64,000 nt of DNA from an uncultured Flavobacteriaceae bacterium (GCA_913065125.1 CAJYAG010000003.1:310001-374000); one strand, 5' to 3'. Counted from the first letter of the stretch, positions 1-9,256 are shown. The notes: generated from the letters alone by a model not told the origin. Translations and numbers: made by a program.

Positions 1-338
1 CTGCATTTCAAACAATGTTCGAAACAAATTTAAAAGCGTTAAGTCCGGCCTACGCAAATGCAGGAGATAAAAATGCATTAATGTTAGATGCTGCAACTTT
101 TACAAGCGTTTTGGCAACCGATGTATTAACGGTTTCTTTAGACGGAACAACTACTTTTTATGACGGAACCAATGTGTTAACAGGTAGAGCGTTGGCAGAT
201 GATGTTATTACTGTAGAATTGTTATTGATTTTTGGAGGAGAAGATTTTTCTGAAAACCCAACATTATCAGATGATCATGTAGATGCAAATGATAAAACTT
301 TTTTAACATCGTTTCCTTACTTGGCTTCGCCTTGGTAA
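1..338 (+). CDS. DUF4331 family protein, C-terminal part (cut by window edge)
   Basis: The reading frame is open from base 3, so the N-terminus lies outside the window and the internal ATG at 15 is not a real start. The visible 110 or so residues match the end of DUF4331 proteins: a GRALADDVITVELLLIFGG-type segment followed by DANDKTFLTSFPYLASPW, which is the usual closing motif of the family. These are probably exported proteins of unknown function. A strong terminator hairpin follows at 352-383, and a TPR lipoprotein and a TonB-dependent receptor lie downstream on the same strand. The family call is good; the function is unknown. Confidence 0.75.
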   Translation, partial: AFQTMFETNLKALSPAYANAGDKNALMLDAATFTSVLATDVLTVSLDGTTTFYDGTNVLTGRALADDVITVELLLIFGGEDFSENPTLSDDHVDANDKTFLTSFPYLASPW

Positions 339-351
339 AAAGCAGAATTTA

Positions 352-383
352 AAAATTGGCTGTTGTAATATACAGCCAATTTT
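352..383 (+). terminator. Rho-independent terminator after the DUF4331 gene
   Basis: A perfect 12-bp inverted repeat (AAAATTGGCTGT and ACAGCCAATTTT) around an 8-base loop, starting 13 bases after the DUF4331 stop and ending in a short T run. It separates the DUF4331 gene from the TPR lipoprotein at 417, so readthrough is probably partial. Confidence 0.75.
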
Positions 384-416
384 AAATACTAATTATGAAT
401 TAAAATCCTTCGAAAA

Positions 417-1712
417 ATGAAAACCCAACAAACTATATTTTTTGCATTATTTACTTTTGTTTTACTTAGTTGTTCAACAAAAAATAATGCTACAATTACA
501 CACAAAAGCGATTACGATAGGTATTTAAATTTATCGGAAAATACTTCAAAAATAACAGCCCAAAAAGAGCTTGTTTTTTGGCAAGAAAAACTTCAAAAAC
601 AACCAAGTCAATATCCATATTTAGGGAAGATTGCAAGCGCAAATACACTACTTTTTTCATCTGATGGAAACATAAAGTATTTAGTGAATGCAGAAAAGAA
701 ATTAGAAGAATTAAACAGTAAAACCAAGTATACAAACTCTGGGAGTTTAAGAGCTTTGGCTAGAAATTATATTTCTCAGCATAAATTTAAAGAAGCTTTA
801 GGGTTGGTAAAAAAAGCAGAAACTTTAGGAGATAATTTAAAAGCTACTCAAAAAATGCTTTTTGATATCCATTTAGAGCTAGGAAATTATACAGAAGCAG
901 AAAGTTATTTAACAAAAATTAAAAGTTTTTCAGATTTTGATTATTTGATTAGAGATTCTAAATGGAACGACCATATGGGCGATTTAGGTGCTGCAATCCA
1001 TTTTATGGAAAAGGCAACTGGAATTGCTGAATCTTCAAATAACACAAATTTAAAAATTTGGTCTTACACAAATTTAGCAGATTATTATGGTCATAATAAT
1101 GAAATTAAAAAAGCATATATTTTTTATTTAAAGTCTTTAAAATTAGATGCTAATAATTCGTATGCAAAAAAAGGAATTGCTTGGATTGTGTATTCTCATG
1201 AAAAAAATCCAGAGGAAGCATTGCGAATTTTAAATTCGATTTCTAAAGAAAACACCTCTCCAGATTATTATTTGTTAAAGGCAGAAATTGCCGAGTTTAA
1301 GAATAATTTAACAAGTAAAAACGAAAACCTAAACTTATATTTGTTAGCTGTAAATAATGACCTTTATGGCGATATGTATAATCAATACAATGCCAAACTA
1401 TTTTTAGAAGAGTTTGATAAAAAAGCCGAAGCTCTGGCAATTATTCAAAAGGAAATTGAAAACAGACCAACTCCACAATCTTATGATTTATTGGCGTGGT
1501 ATTATTTTCAAACCAAAGAATATACTAAAGCATTAGAATTAATGAATTCTTATGTAGTTGGAAAAACATTTGAGCCAGAAGCGCAATATCATTTAGCAGA
1601 AATTTACAAAGTAAACGGTTATACAAAAAAGGCTTTAAAGATTAAAAAAGAATTGTTAGAAAGTGCTTTTGAGTTAGGCCCGTTAATGGTAAAAAGAATT
1701 AGGAATATTTAA
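417..1712 (+). CDS. TPR-repeat lipoprotein
   Basis: 431 residues. The N-terminus is a lipoprotein signal: a hydrophobic stretch and an LLSC lipobox with Cys19 as the probable lipidated residue, so the mature protein should be membrane-anchored on the periplasmic or outer side. The rest is alpha-helical with degenerate tetratricopeptide repeats, clearest around residues 100-270 and 340-420 (for example the KALELMNSYVVG and EAQYHLAEIYK helices). TPR proteins are protein-interaction scaffolds and no enzyme domain is visible. It ends 11 bases before the TonB-dependent receptor and is probably co-transcribed with it, which suggests a role in the same uptake system. The exact partner is unknown. 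Confidence 0.7.
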   Translation: MKTQQTIFFALFTFVLLSCSTKNNATITHKSDYDRYLNLSENTSKITAQKELVFWQEKLQKQPSQYPYLGKIASANTLLFSSDGNIKYLVNAEKKLEELNSKTKYTNSGSLRALARNYISQHKFKEALGLVKKAETLGDNLKATQKMLFDIHLELGNYTEAESYLTKIKSFSDFDYLIRDSKWNDHMGDLGAAIHFMEKATGIAESSNNTNLKIWSYTNLADYYGHNNEIKKAYIFYLKSLKLDANNSYAKKGIAWIVYSHEKNPEEALRILNSISKENTSPDYYLLKAEIAEFKNNLTSKNENLNLYLLAVNNDLYGDMYNQYNAKLFLEEFDKKAEALAIIQKEIENRPTPQSYDLLAWYYFQTKEYTKALELMNSYVVGKTFEPEAQYHLAEIYKVNGYTKKALKIKKELLESAFELGPLMVKRIRNI

Positions 1713-1723
1713 AAATAGCTATC

Positions 1724-3952
1724 TTGAAAACAAAAATTTTACTTACAGTATGTACAGTGCTACTTAGTTTACAGAGTTTTGCACAGCAATTTTCTGGTCG
1801 AATTGTAAATACAGATAAAGAACCTTTAGAAAATGTTTACGTATATAACACTACATCAAATAGTCATACACACACAAAAATTAATGGAGATTTTATTTTA
1901 GAAAACAGTAAAGTTGGAGATGTTATTGAAGTAGGAATCTTAGGTTATAAAAAACTACAATTTACTTTAAATGACACTCAGCTTAAAAACAGCACAACGT
2001 TAATTTTAGAAACCAAAGTGTTTTTATTAGATGAGCTGATGTTGACTAAAAAAATGGATCCAATACAAACTGTTGTAAAAATAGATTTGGCTAAAAATCC
2101 AGTAAATTCATCGCAAGATATTTTACAAAAAGTTCCAGGTTTATTTATCGGTCAACATGCTGGTGGAGGAAAAGCAGAACAAATATTTTTACGAGGTTTT
2201 GATATAGATCACGGAACAGATTTAAGTTTGTCTGTAGACGGAATGCCAGTAAATATGGTTTCTCATGCGCACGGACAAGGATATAGCGATTTGCATTTTG
2301 TGATTCCAGAAACCATTCAAAAAATTAATTTTGGTAAAGGACCTTATTATGCAAATCATGGAGATTTTAATACGGCTGGATACGTAGATTTTAAAACTAA
2401 ATCAGCAATACAAAAAAGTCAAATTAACATTGGTATTGGTCAATTTAATACTTTTAGAACCTTAGGAATGTTTAATTTATTAGGGAATAAAAGTAATGAA
2501 AGTGCTTACGTTGCTTTAGAATATTTAGCAACTGATGGATTTGTAGAATCGCCTCAAAACTTTAGCCGAATTAATTTGTTTAGTAAATACAATACATACT
2601 TAAAAGACAACAGTAAATTTACATTAACAGCTTCTCATTTTACAAGCAAATGGGATGCTTCTGGGCAAATTCCGCAAAGAGAAATTGATAATAAAAATAT
2701 TACTCGTTTTGGATCAATTGATGATACCGAAGGAGGAGAAACATCTAGAACAAATTTAAATTTTCAATACAATAAAACCTTGGATGATAATGTAGAATTA
2801 CAAACCAACGTTTTTTATACAAAATATGCTTTTAAACTGTTTTCAAACTTTACGTTCTTTTTAGAGGATCCAATAAATGGAGATCAAATTAAGCAACAAG
2901 AAGATAGAGATATCTTTGGATTTAATTCGCAGTTTAAAAAGAGTACAAACATTTCTGATATTGATGTAATCTTAACAGCAGGAACAGGTTTAAGAACTGA
3001 TATTGTAAAAAAAGTTGAATTATCGCACACACTAAACAGAAAAACATTGCTTAATAATATTCAGTTAGGTGATGTAAATCAAACCAATTACTATGCGTTT
3101 TTAAATGCTGAATTTGAATTTGGAAACTTTACAATTGCACCAGCTCTGCGTTTAGATTATTTAGATTTTCAATATAATGATGCTTTACAACCAACTTACA
3201 CAAGTGAATCGGCATCTAAAGCAATTGTAAATCCGAAGTTAAACTTTACCTACACACCAAATGAAAATGTACAATGGTTTGTGAAATCGGGAATTGGTTT
3301 TCACTCTAACGACACGCGTGTAGTTGTAAAACAAACCAATAAAACATTGCCAAGAGCTTATGGTTTAGATGTTGGAAATAGTTGGAAACCAACATCAAAA
3401 TTAATTGTAAACACAGCACTTTGGTATTTATTTTCTGAGGAAGAATTTGTGTATGTAGGTGATGCCGGAATTGTAGAACCATCAGGAGAATCTGAACGTT
3501 ATGGTTTAGATGTTGGAATCCGTTATCAATTTGCAGATTGGTTGTACTTTAATACAGATGCAACTTTTACTAAAGCAAGAAGTGTAGAAGAAGTTGCGGG
3601 GCAAGATTATATTCCTTTAGCTCCAAAAGTTACTTTAACTGGCGGATTATCAGTAAATAATTACCATAATTTTTCTGGCGGAATTAACTATAAATATATT
3701 GGAGATAGAGCTGCAAACGAAGACAATTCTATTGTAGCAGAAGGATATTTTGTTGCTGACGCGAATTTAAATTATAAAATGAACAACATAACATTGGGTA
3801 TTTCTTTTGAGAATTTATTTGATGTTGCGTGGAACGAAACTCAGTTTGCAACAGCATCTAGATTAAAAAACGAAGTAAATCCTGTAGAAGAAATCCATTT
3901 TACACCAGGAACACCATTTTCGGCAAAACTATCAGTTAGCTATACATTTTAA
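1724..3952 (+). CDS. TonB-dependent outer-membrane receptor
   Basis: 742 residues. The start is TTG at 1724; no ATG lies near the start and this TTG is directly followed by a good signal peptide (about residues 1-20, ending SFAQ). Then comes a carboxypeptidase-regulatory-like beta-sandwich (about 22-95), a TonB plug (about 105-230, with ILQKVPGLFIGQHAGG and IFLRGFDIDHG) and a 22-strand-type barrel ending in the terminal aromatic VSYTF. The plug has an unusual His-containing segment, SHAHGQGYSDLHF. TonB receptors import bulky or scarce ligands across the outer membrane. The ligand is not deducible; metal or a metal complex is possible given the histidines, but this is inference. It is probably co-transcribed with the TPR lipoprotein upstream. 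Confidence 0.88.
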   Translation: MKTKILLTVCTVLLSLQSFAQQFSGRIVNTDKEPLENVYVYNTTSNSHTHTKINGDFILENSKVGDVIEVGILGYKKLQFTLNDTQLKNSTTLILETKVFLLDELMLTKKMDPIQTVVKIDLAKNPVNSSQDILQKVPGLFIGQHAGGGKAEQIFLRGFDIDHGTDLSLSVDGMPVNMVSHAHGQGYSDLHFVIPETIQKINFGKGPYYANHGDFNTAGYVDFKTKSAIQKSQINIGIGQFNTFRTLGMFNLLGNKSNESAYVALEYLATDGFVESPQNFSRINLFSKYNTYLKDNSKFTLTASHFTSKWDASGQIPQREIDNKNITRFGSIDDTEGGETSRTNLNFQYNKTLDDNVELQTNVFYTKYAFKLFSNFTFFLEDPINGDQIKQQEDRDIFGFNSQFKKSTNISDIDVILTAGTGLRTDIVKKVELSHTLNRKTLLNNIQLGDVNQTNYYAFLNAEFEFGNFTIAPALRLDYLDFQYNDALQPTYTSESASKAIVNPKLNFTYTPNENVQWFVKSGIGFHSNDTRVVVKQTNKTLPRAYGLDVGNSWKPTSKLIVNTALWYLFSEEEFVYVGDAGIVEPSGESERYGLDVGIRYQFADWLYFNTDATFTKARSVEEVAGQDYIPLAPKVTLTGGLSVNNYHNFSGGINYKYIGDRAANEDNSIVAEGYFVADANLNYKMNNITLGISFENLFDVAWNETQFATASRLKNEVNPVEEIHFTPGTPFSAKLSVSYTF

Positions 3953-4030
3953 AAATACAGTTGATTTAATCGGGGGATTTTAATCAACCTTTGTTATTAT
4001 CTGGTTTTGAAGGATTCAAATAATAACAAA

Positions 4031-4059
4031 AAAATAGCCGCTTTTAAAGCGGCTATTTT
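4031..4059. terminator. Bidirectional terminator
   Basis: Inverted repeat AAATAGCCGCTTT / AAAGCGGCTATTT with almost no loop, flanked by A and T runs. It lies between the convergent ends of the TonB receptor (plus) and the anti-sigma gene (minus) and can serve both. Confidence 0.85.
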
Positions 4060-4078
4060 CATGTGTAAAATCTTCTCT

Positions 4079-4882
4079 TTAAGGGCTTACTGCACCTAAA
4101 GTATACAATTGATCTAGTGTTGGAGATTTGCTTCCTCCTTCTGGCTCTAATGTAATTCCGAATGCTTGAGATTGGTTAGGGTTTTCAATCGAGAAAATCT
4201 TATTTGCATCCGCAGTAAAATTATCAATTGTACCTAAACTTGTTGGCGACAACGGATTTAGTTTTAAAGACCAAACCTGATATACTTTTCCTTCTGGTGG
4301 ATCTGGTAAACCTTGCGCGTCTAAATAAATATTCTGTGTTTTTTTATCCCAATATACTTTTGCGTACGCTTCAGGAAAAACTTTTTGTCCTTGTAACGGA
4401 ATCGAAATAATATTTTTATCTCTAATTATTGTCAGTAATTTTTTGTTCTGCGCTAAATCTGTTGATGCTTTTTCTAATTGCAACTCAAATTGCTGTTTTT
4501 CTGTGCTTATTGCTTCTAGTTTGTTGTTTAAATTAGTAGTGTTATAAACAGAATACGCAAGTGTGGAGCCAACAATAATTGCTGCTGCCCAACCAGAATA
4601 TTTTGCCCAGTTATTTGTTGATTTTGATAAAGAAACTACTTTAGGAGTAGTTTCTCTATCCTGAATCATTTTTATTAAAATATTTTTAAAAGAATTTTCT
4701 GTTTCTTTTGGTGCAACACTAGAAGTTAGTGTAGAAATGGTTTTTTCTATTTCTCTAATTTCTTCTAATATCTCTGGATGTTCTTGTAGTAAACGATATA
4801 CTTGTTCGTTTTCTTTTTCAGAAAGCGCACCCGCAATATATAGCTCTAATATTCCAGATTCTATGTGTTCGTTTTTTGTCAT
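4079..4882 (-). CDS. Anti-sigma factor, RskA-like
   Basis: 267 residues. The cytoplasmic N-terminus (1-85) is helical and resembles anti-sigma domains, but the zinc-binding HxxxCxxC motif is absent. A single membrane segment follows at about 93-111, then a coiled-coil stretch (112-150) and a C-terminal extracytoplasmic RskA-type domain (about 165-267, with KVYQVWSLKL and GITLEPEGG). The family binds and silences a cognate ECF sigma factor until a signal releases it. The start codon overlaps the stop of the sigma gene by one base (TAATG), a strong sign of translational coupling. A terminator at 4031-4059 closes the unit. Confidence 0.85.
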   Translation of the reverse strand: MTKNEHIESGILELYIAGALSEKENEQVYRLLQEHPEILEEIREIEKTISTLTSSVAPKETENSFKNILIKMIQDRETTPKVVSLSKSTNNWAKYSGWAAAIIVGSTLAYSVYNTTNLNNKLEAISTEKQQFELQLEKASTDLAQNKKLLTIIRDKNIISIPLQGQKVFPEAYAKVYWDKKTQNIYLDAQGLPDPPEGKVYQVWSLKLNPLSPTSLGTIDNFTADANKIFSIENPNQSQAFGITLEPEGGSKSPTLDQLYTLGAVSP

Positions 4883-5409
4883 TATTTTAGCATGAGTCTT
4901 AGCTCATTGATACAATTTCTATTTCTTGTTTTAATAGTTCCTAACGGAACATCTAAGCTTTCAGAAACTTCTTTTTGAGTAAATCCTTTAAAATATAAAA
5001 GTTCAATTACTTTAATACACTTATCTTTTAACTTATTTACAAAGTTTCTAATCCCGATAGCATCCGTTTTTGAATCTAAACTATCATGTGTCTCTAATAT
5101 ATCTACGAAAATTTGGGCATCAAGGTTTTTAGAATTGTTCTTAAAATTTTTAGAACGTGTTTTATCTATGGCTGCATTTCTAGCAATATTGATAATCCAG
5201 GTAAAAAAACGCCCTTTTTTTGCAGCATAAGAATCTGCATTGTTCCAGGCTTTGATAAAAACATCTTGCGCAATTTCTTCTGCAGATTCTTTATCTCTGA
5301 CAATATTAAAAACTACACCTTGTACACTTTTATGGTACATTTCATATAAGGTTTCAAAAGCTTTTACATCTTTATTTTTAAATTGAACAACAAGTTCTTC
5401 TAATTGCAT
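4882..5409 (-). CDS. ECF RNA polymerase sigma factor
   Basis: 175 residues, normal for ECF sigma factors. Region 2 (about 10-80) has the ESAEEIAQDVFIKAWNN core-binding motif and the FFTWIINIARNAAID segment of regions 2.3-2.4. Region 4 (about 118-172) has the helix-turn-helix FTQKEVSESLDVPLGTIKTR. It directs RNA polymerase to a small stress or surface regulon and is controlled by the coupled anti-sigma gene. I could not find a convincing self-type promoter in the 38 bases before it, so it may be read from the YdeI/M28 genes upstream. Confidence 0.92.
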   Translation of the reverse strand: MQLEELVVQFKNKDVKAFETLYEMYHKSVQGVVFNIVRDKESAEEIAQDVFIKAWNNADSYAAKKGRFFTWIINIARNAAIDKTRSKNFKNNSKNLDAQIFVDILETHDSLDSKTDAIGIRNFVNKLKDKCIKVIELLYFKGFTQKEVSESLDVPLGTIKTRNRNCINELRLMLK

Positions 5410-5447
5410 CTATTAGTTTTTAAGAGGCTGTAAAATACTAAAAACAA

Positions 5448-6023
5448 TTACCAATCTCCTCTAGATTTTATATTCTTTTCGCAAAGTAAAATAATTTCAG
5501 AAATTCTTTTTTCTCTTGTAGCTTCTCTTTTAGCTTGATGCAACCAATACAAATAGCTTTTTCTATAACTTGGAGCAAAGTTTTTATAGTTTGAATATGC
5601 TGTTGATTTATGATCGAATTCTTGTTGTAAGTCATCAGGAATAATTCCTTTTTCCACGGCATCTAAAGCCGTCCATGAGCCATTTTGTTTAGCGATTTTA
5701 ATTTTATCTAACCCAGAAGCATGCATTAAATTATTTTTCACTAACTCTTTGATATACCTTTTGTTTAAAGCGCTCCAAACGCTTTTGTCGTTTCTTGGGC
5801 TAAATGTTTGTTTTCTTTTTCCGTTTCCTAAACTTTTCACGGTAGAATCTATCCAGCCAAAACACAAAGCTACTTTTACAGCTTCTTCCCAACGCATGGA
5901 TTTTTCGCTGTTTTCTACTTTATAGAAAATTAAATAAACGCCTTTAGAGGAACTGTGATTTTCCTCTAGCCATTTTCTCCATTCAAGATCATTTTTAAAA
6001 TAGAGTTCTGGTTTTATTACCAT
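5448..6023 (-). CDS. YdeI/OmpD-associated family protein
   Basis: 191 residues, full length for the YdeI family. The diagnostic segments are WEEAVKVALCFGWIDS (about 45-60), RKQTFSPRNDKSVWSALN (about 68-86) and a C-terminal FAPSYRKSYLYWLHQAKREATREKRI region (about 148-175). Homologues are cytoplasmic and have been linked to bacteriocin or antimicrobial-peptide tolerance, but no biochemical activity is established. It overlaps the end of the M28 peptidase gene by 7 bases and precedes the ECF sigma gene by 38 bases, so an operon is likely. Confidence 0.78.
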   Translation of the reverse strand: MVIKPELYFKNDLEWRKWLEENHSSSKGVYLIFYKVENSEKSMRWEEAVKVALCFGWIDSTVKSLGNGKRKQTFSPRNDKSVWSALNKRYIKELVKNNLMHASGLDKIKIAKQNGSWTALDAVEKGIIPDDLQQEFDHKSTAYSNYKNFAPSYRKSYLYWLHQAKREATREKRISEIILLCEKNIKSRGDW

Positions 6024-7354
6024 TTTCTAATAATCTTAGAAGGAAAAACAACCACACTTTCGTGTCCATCTTTTCCAACTGCGGCAACGCCAAAAAAGAA
6101 ATTGTCAACTACAATACCTTCTAATAAAAAACGAGAAACATCGCCAACATAACGACTATTATCCCAAGTAGGAGAAGTAGTGTCTCTCCAGTAGATTTTA
6201 TACCCTTTAGCGCCTTTTACTTTATCCCATTCTAATTTTACAGATGCTTGAACTGCACCGCCAATTCCAACATTTGTTGGTGAAGGTGGAGCAGAAGCCA
6301 AACCTGCCATTGTAATTGCATTTACGGCGGTTAATTTTTTAGCATACTCAAAGTTTACGTGCTCAAAAGTATCGCCGTATTTAATGCCGTTTTCTACTCT
6401 AATATTTTGATGTTGTTGTGTGTAATTTTCATGCGCTTCCATAATTCTGATTCCGGCAAACCCCAAATCGTTAAAAGGTCTGTGATGTCCGCCACGACCA
6501 AAACGATCTAATCTGTAAATCATCATCGGATTCATTTCTGGCAGGTAGGTTTTTGTCATTTTATGTGTATAACGAGCTAATTGACGAGAAATTCCGTCAA
6601 CTTCTCCGCCATAAAAACGTCTTGCTCTACGTTGTCTTTCTGTTTCATTAGCAGGAACTGGTTCAGAGAAAATTCTAAACGATCTATTGTCAATGACGCC
6701 GTCAACACCAGTAATGTTTCCAATCATATCATTGTTTAAAACACCAATAATATTCCAACCTTTATCTTTTGCATATTTTGCCAAACCTGCACCTCCAAAC
6801 AACCCTTGTTCTTCTCCAGATAATCCAACATAAATAATGCTATTCTCGAATTTATATTTTGATAAAACTCTTGCGGCTTCAATGGTTCCTGCCATTCCGG
6901 AAGCGTTGTCGTTAGCGCCAGGAGCATCTGTTGTAAAATCAGATCCATTACTTGCGCGAGAATCAATATCGCCGCTCATAATAATATATCTATTTGGATA
7001 TTTTGTTCCTTTTTGTACAGCAACAACATTTACAATCCAAGCGTCATGCGGAACTCTATTGCCCATTTTTGTAGTCACTAAATCTTTTTGATAAAAGACA
7101 TTGATACAATCATTACAATCTTTAGAAATGTTTTCGAATTCAGATTTTATCCAACGGCGTGCGGCTCCTATTCCGCGAGTTGAAGAAATGGTGTCTGAAA
7201 AGGTGTTTCTTGTTCCAAATTCAGTTAACGTTTTAATGTCTTTTTTAATTCTATCTGCAGAGACATTATCAATAATGTCATAAATTTTTTGATCTGTTTG
7301 CGCCGATAAAATAATGGTTGTAAATAACGCGAAAGTTGTAAGTGTTTTTTTCAT
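6017..7354 (-). CDS. Secreted M28-family metallopeptidase
   Basis: 445 residues with a Sec signal peptide (about 1-19, ending LSAQ). The M28 core spans about 110-350: GANDNASG (bridging Asp), GLSGEEQGLFGG (catalytic Glu-Glu), LNNDMIGN (metal Asp) and a distal GRGGHHRPF/HENYTQQH histidine region. The first metal position reads GDID where the classical family has HxD, so one zinc ligand is Asp instead of His. The C-terminal 90 residues look like a fibronectin-III-type domain (VKLEWDKVKGAKGYKIYWRD). The role is probably an extracellular or periplasmic aminopeptidase. It lies 4 bases downstream of the membrane protein gene at 7359. Confidence 0.85.
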   Translation of the reverse strand: MKKTLTTFALFTTIILSAQTDQKIYDIIDNVSADRIKKDIKTLTEFGTRNTFSDTISSTRGIGAARRWIKSEFENISKDCNDCINVFYQKDLVTTKMGNRVPHDAWIVNVVAVQKGTKYPNRYIIMSGDIDSRASNGSDFTTDAPGANDNASGMAGTIEAARVLSKYKFENSIIYVGLSGEEQGLFGGAGLAKYAKDKGWNIIGVLNNDMIGNITGVDGVIDNRSFRIFSEPVPANETERQRRARRFYGGEVDGISRQLARYTHKMTKTYLPEMNPMMIYRLDRFGRGGHHRPFNDLGFAGIRIMEAHENYTQQHQNIRVENGIKYGDTFEHVNFEYAKKLTAVNAITMAGLASAPPSPTNVGIGGAVQASVKLEWDKVKGAKGYKIYWRDTTSPTWDNSRYVGDVSRFLLEGIVVDNFFFGVAAVGKDGHESVVVFPSKIIRKW

Positions 7355-7358
7355 TGAT

Positions 7359-8681
7359 TTAGTTTTTAAAATACCAAAAAGGAATACGAATATCTGTGCC
7401 TAATATAGTGTCTTTTTTCCTTTTTCTGAATCGTTTTAATGTAAGAATATGTTTTCCTTCGGAAAGGTTTTTAATGTTGATATAAGTTTCGAATCCAAAT
7501 TGATTTTTATTATTCTTGGCAATTAAAAAATCTTTATCAAACTGAATGGAATCAATATAAATTTGATGTGTTTTGTTTAAAATTTCTAAATATTTTTTAA
7601 TCAAGCTATCTCTTTTTACCAAAGATTCTGTAGAATCATATTTTATAACATCTGACTTAAATCCTCTTGTATCATTTTTTGGACTTAATGATGGATGATA
7701 ATTATAAATTTGGTTTTCTACATTTTCTGTAAAAACTTTAAATACTTTTAAATAAGGATCAGTAATTACTTTAGATTGAATGGTGGCAACTCTTGCAAAA
7801 TCATCACCGTTAACTAATAAATCTTCATAGTTCCTTTTATCAATATATGTAGAAGACACATATCTTGCTGATTCTAAATAGTTGGTTTTGTTGTTTTTAA
7901 AAGAGATAAGAATTGAAATTATTATATAGGATGGTACCAGAAAAAAGCTTAACCTTTTGGTGAATTTATTATCTAAAAAATTATAAACTAATGGTCTGTA
8001 TAAAAAAGTAAGGGTAAGATAACTAAACACCCAATAAAACGGAAAATAGATTTTAGAAAGCCATTTGTTCTTTTTTAAAAAACCTTGAGTTAAGAAATCT
8101 ATAAAGACCAAAAAAGCACCAATTAGTATAAAAAACAATAGAAACACACCAATAAATATTCTTGGAAGCTCTGGTAAACTATCATTAGCAAGAATTAGTG
8201 TTGCAATACCAACAATACTAAGTATAATGATAGAAATTGAAATAACGTAGAAAATGAGTAAAAATGAAGCCGCAAATAAAACACTACAATAGTTTTCTAA
8301 AGTAGCAACATACTTATCAAAAGAAACAATTTTCTTTTCTAGGTGTTTTGTGAATTTTGGACTGTAGTTTAGCTTTTCAAAATCTATTTCTCCAGAAACA
8401 TAACGCAAGCCTAATGCGCCAATCCATAGACCTCTTAGAATTACATGAATTAATAGGTTGAAAATTAAAATACAACAAGCTATAAAAGCAATTAACAATA
8501 GCGCGAAGGCATAAATTTGTTTGTCATTTTCCGCCACATTCATTTCCGTTCTAACAAACGGAATAGCAGTAATTAACCCAAAAATGGCGAAACCAGAAAT
8601 CAGTAATTCTAGTTGCCAACTTTCTTGTTGTAATTTGTCTAGCAACTTTTTAAACTTACTATCTTTATAATCGTTATTCAT
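7359..8681 (-). CDS. Polytopic membrane protein of unknown function
   Basis: 440 residues. I do not recognise the family. The N-terminal 270 residues contain about six membrane segments (roughly 27-47, 55-85, 128-160, 170-195, 205-225 and 240-260). The C-terminal 170 residues are soluble, charged and rich in Lys and Asn, and end in a beta-rich stretch (SEGKHILTLKRFRKRKKD). It is first in a minus-strand run with the M28 peptidase (4 bases apart), YdeI and sigma/anti-sigma genes. An envelope function is inferred from this position only. Confidence 0.6.
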   Translation of the reverse strand: MNNDYKDSKFKKLLDKLQQESWQLELLISGFAIFGLITAIPFVRTEMNVAENDKQIYAFALLLIAFIACCILIFNLLIHVILRGLWIGALGLRYVSGEIDFEKLNYSPKFTKHLEKKIVSFDKYVATLENYCSVLFAASFLLIFYVISISIIILSIVGIATLILANDSLPELPRIFIGVFLLFFILIGAFLVFIDFLTQGFLKKNKWLSKIYFPFYWVFSYLTLTFLYRPLVYNFLDNKFTKRLSFFLVPSYIIISILISFKNNKTNYLESARYVSSTYIDKRNYEDLLVNGDDFARVATIQSKVITDPYLKVFKVFTENVENQIYNYHPSLSPKNDTRGFKSDVIKYDSTESLVKRDSLIKKYLEILNKTHQIYIDSIQFDKDFLIAKNNKNQFGFETYINIKNLSEGKHILTLKRFRKRKKDTILGTDIRIPFWYFKN

Positions 8682-8725
8682 TAAAAAAATAATTTCTTTA
8701 AAGATACAGACTTTTTAAAAACAAA

Positions 8726-8774
8726 AAAACCATTTCAGATACTGAAATAAATTCAGCATAAATGAAATGGTTTT
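8726..8774 (-). terminator. Terminator after the DUF6249-like gene
   Basis: A 12-bp inverted repeat (AAAACCATTTCA and TGAAATGGTTTT) with a 25-base loop containing an inner ACTGAA/TTCAG pairing. On the minus strand it is followed by a long T-rich tract, fitting termination of the gene that ends at 8800. Confidence 0.75.
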
Positions 8775-8799
8775 AGTAATTGAATTTTAAAGAAAGAAG

Positions 8800-9186
8800 T
8801 TATTCTTCTTTGTCCATTTTTTTAACCAAGTTAAATCCAATAAATAATGAAGCTCCTGCACATAAAAAGATAGATGCTGCGTAAAATGTTTCTGGACTTA
8901 CATATTTTTCTGGACGGCTATTCCAAGGGCCATCATAAGCAAAGTTATAACTTAAAAGTGTTCCTAATAAAATTCCGACTCCAATTCCCATTGCTAACAA
9001 ACCTAAGTTTAATATAAAAACTTTTGCCAAAGAAGGTGCGCCTTTTCTTCTTTCTCCTTGCATAAATATTTTTGCATCTACACCTTTTTCTATTAAAGCT
9101 AAGCGTTCTTTATTTCTAGTTGAAAAGAATAAATAGAATATTCCGAATATACTTCCAAAAATAATTGCCATGATTGCTACTTCCAT
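8800..9186 (-). CDS. Small membrane protein, DUF6249-like
   Basis: 128 residues with three membrane segments: about 3-21, 50-75 and 100-120. Between the first two is a short basic loop with NKERLALIEKGVDAKIF, a motif seen in the DUF6249 family of small bacterial membrane proteins. The function is unknown. The gene is divergent from the ECF sigma gene at 9478, and both upstream regions carry the same promoter-like arrangement GTAACC-N17-GTC, so it is probably a direct target of that sigma factor. A terminator at 8726-8774 makes it monocistronic. Confidence 0.7.
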   Translation of the reverse strand: MEVAIMAIIFGSIFGIFYLFFSTRNKERLALIEKGVDAKIFMQGERRKGAPSLAKVFILNLGLLAMGIGVGILLGTLLSYNFAYDGPWNSRPEKYVSPETFYAASIFLCAGASLFIGFNLVKKMDKEE

Positions 9187-9227
9187 AATTGTTATTTTAA
9201 ATGATTAATTTTAATGCGTTCATTCCA

Positions 9228-9256
9228 TATGACTTTGTCTTTTTAGAAAAGGTTAC
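9228..9256 (-). promoter_or_regulatory. Candidate ECF-type promoter of the DUF6249-like gene
   Basis: Read on the minus strand: GTAACC (9256-9251), a 17-base spacer, then GTCATA (9233-9228). The divergent sigma gene has GTAACC, the same 17-base spacer and GTCAAA. A GTAAC-type -35 element is typical of ECF promoters. The leader to the ATG at 9186 would be about 35 bases. Confidence 0.5.
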
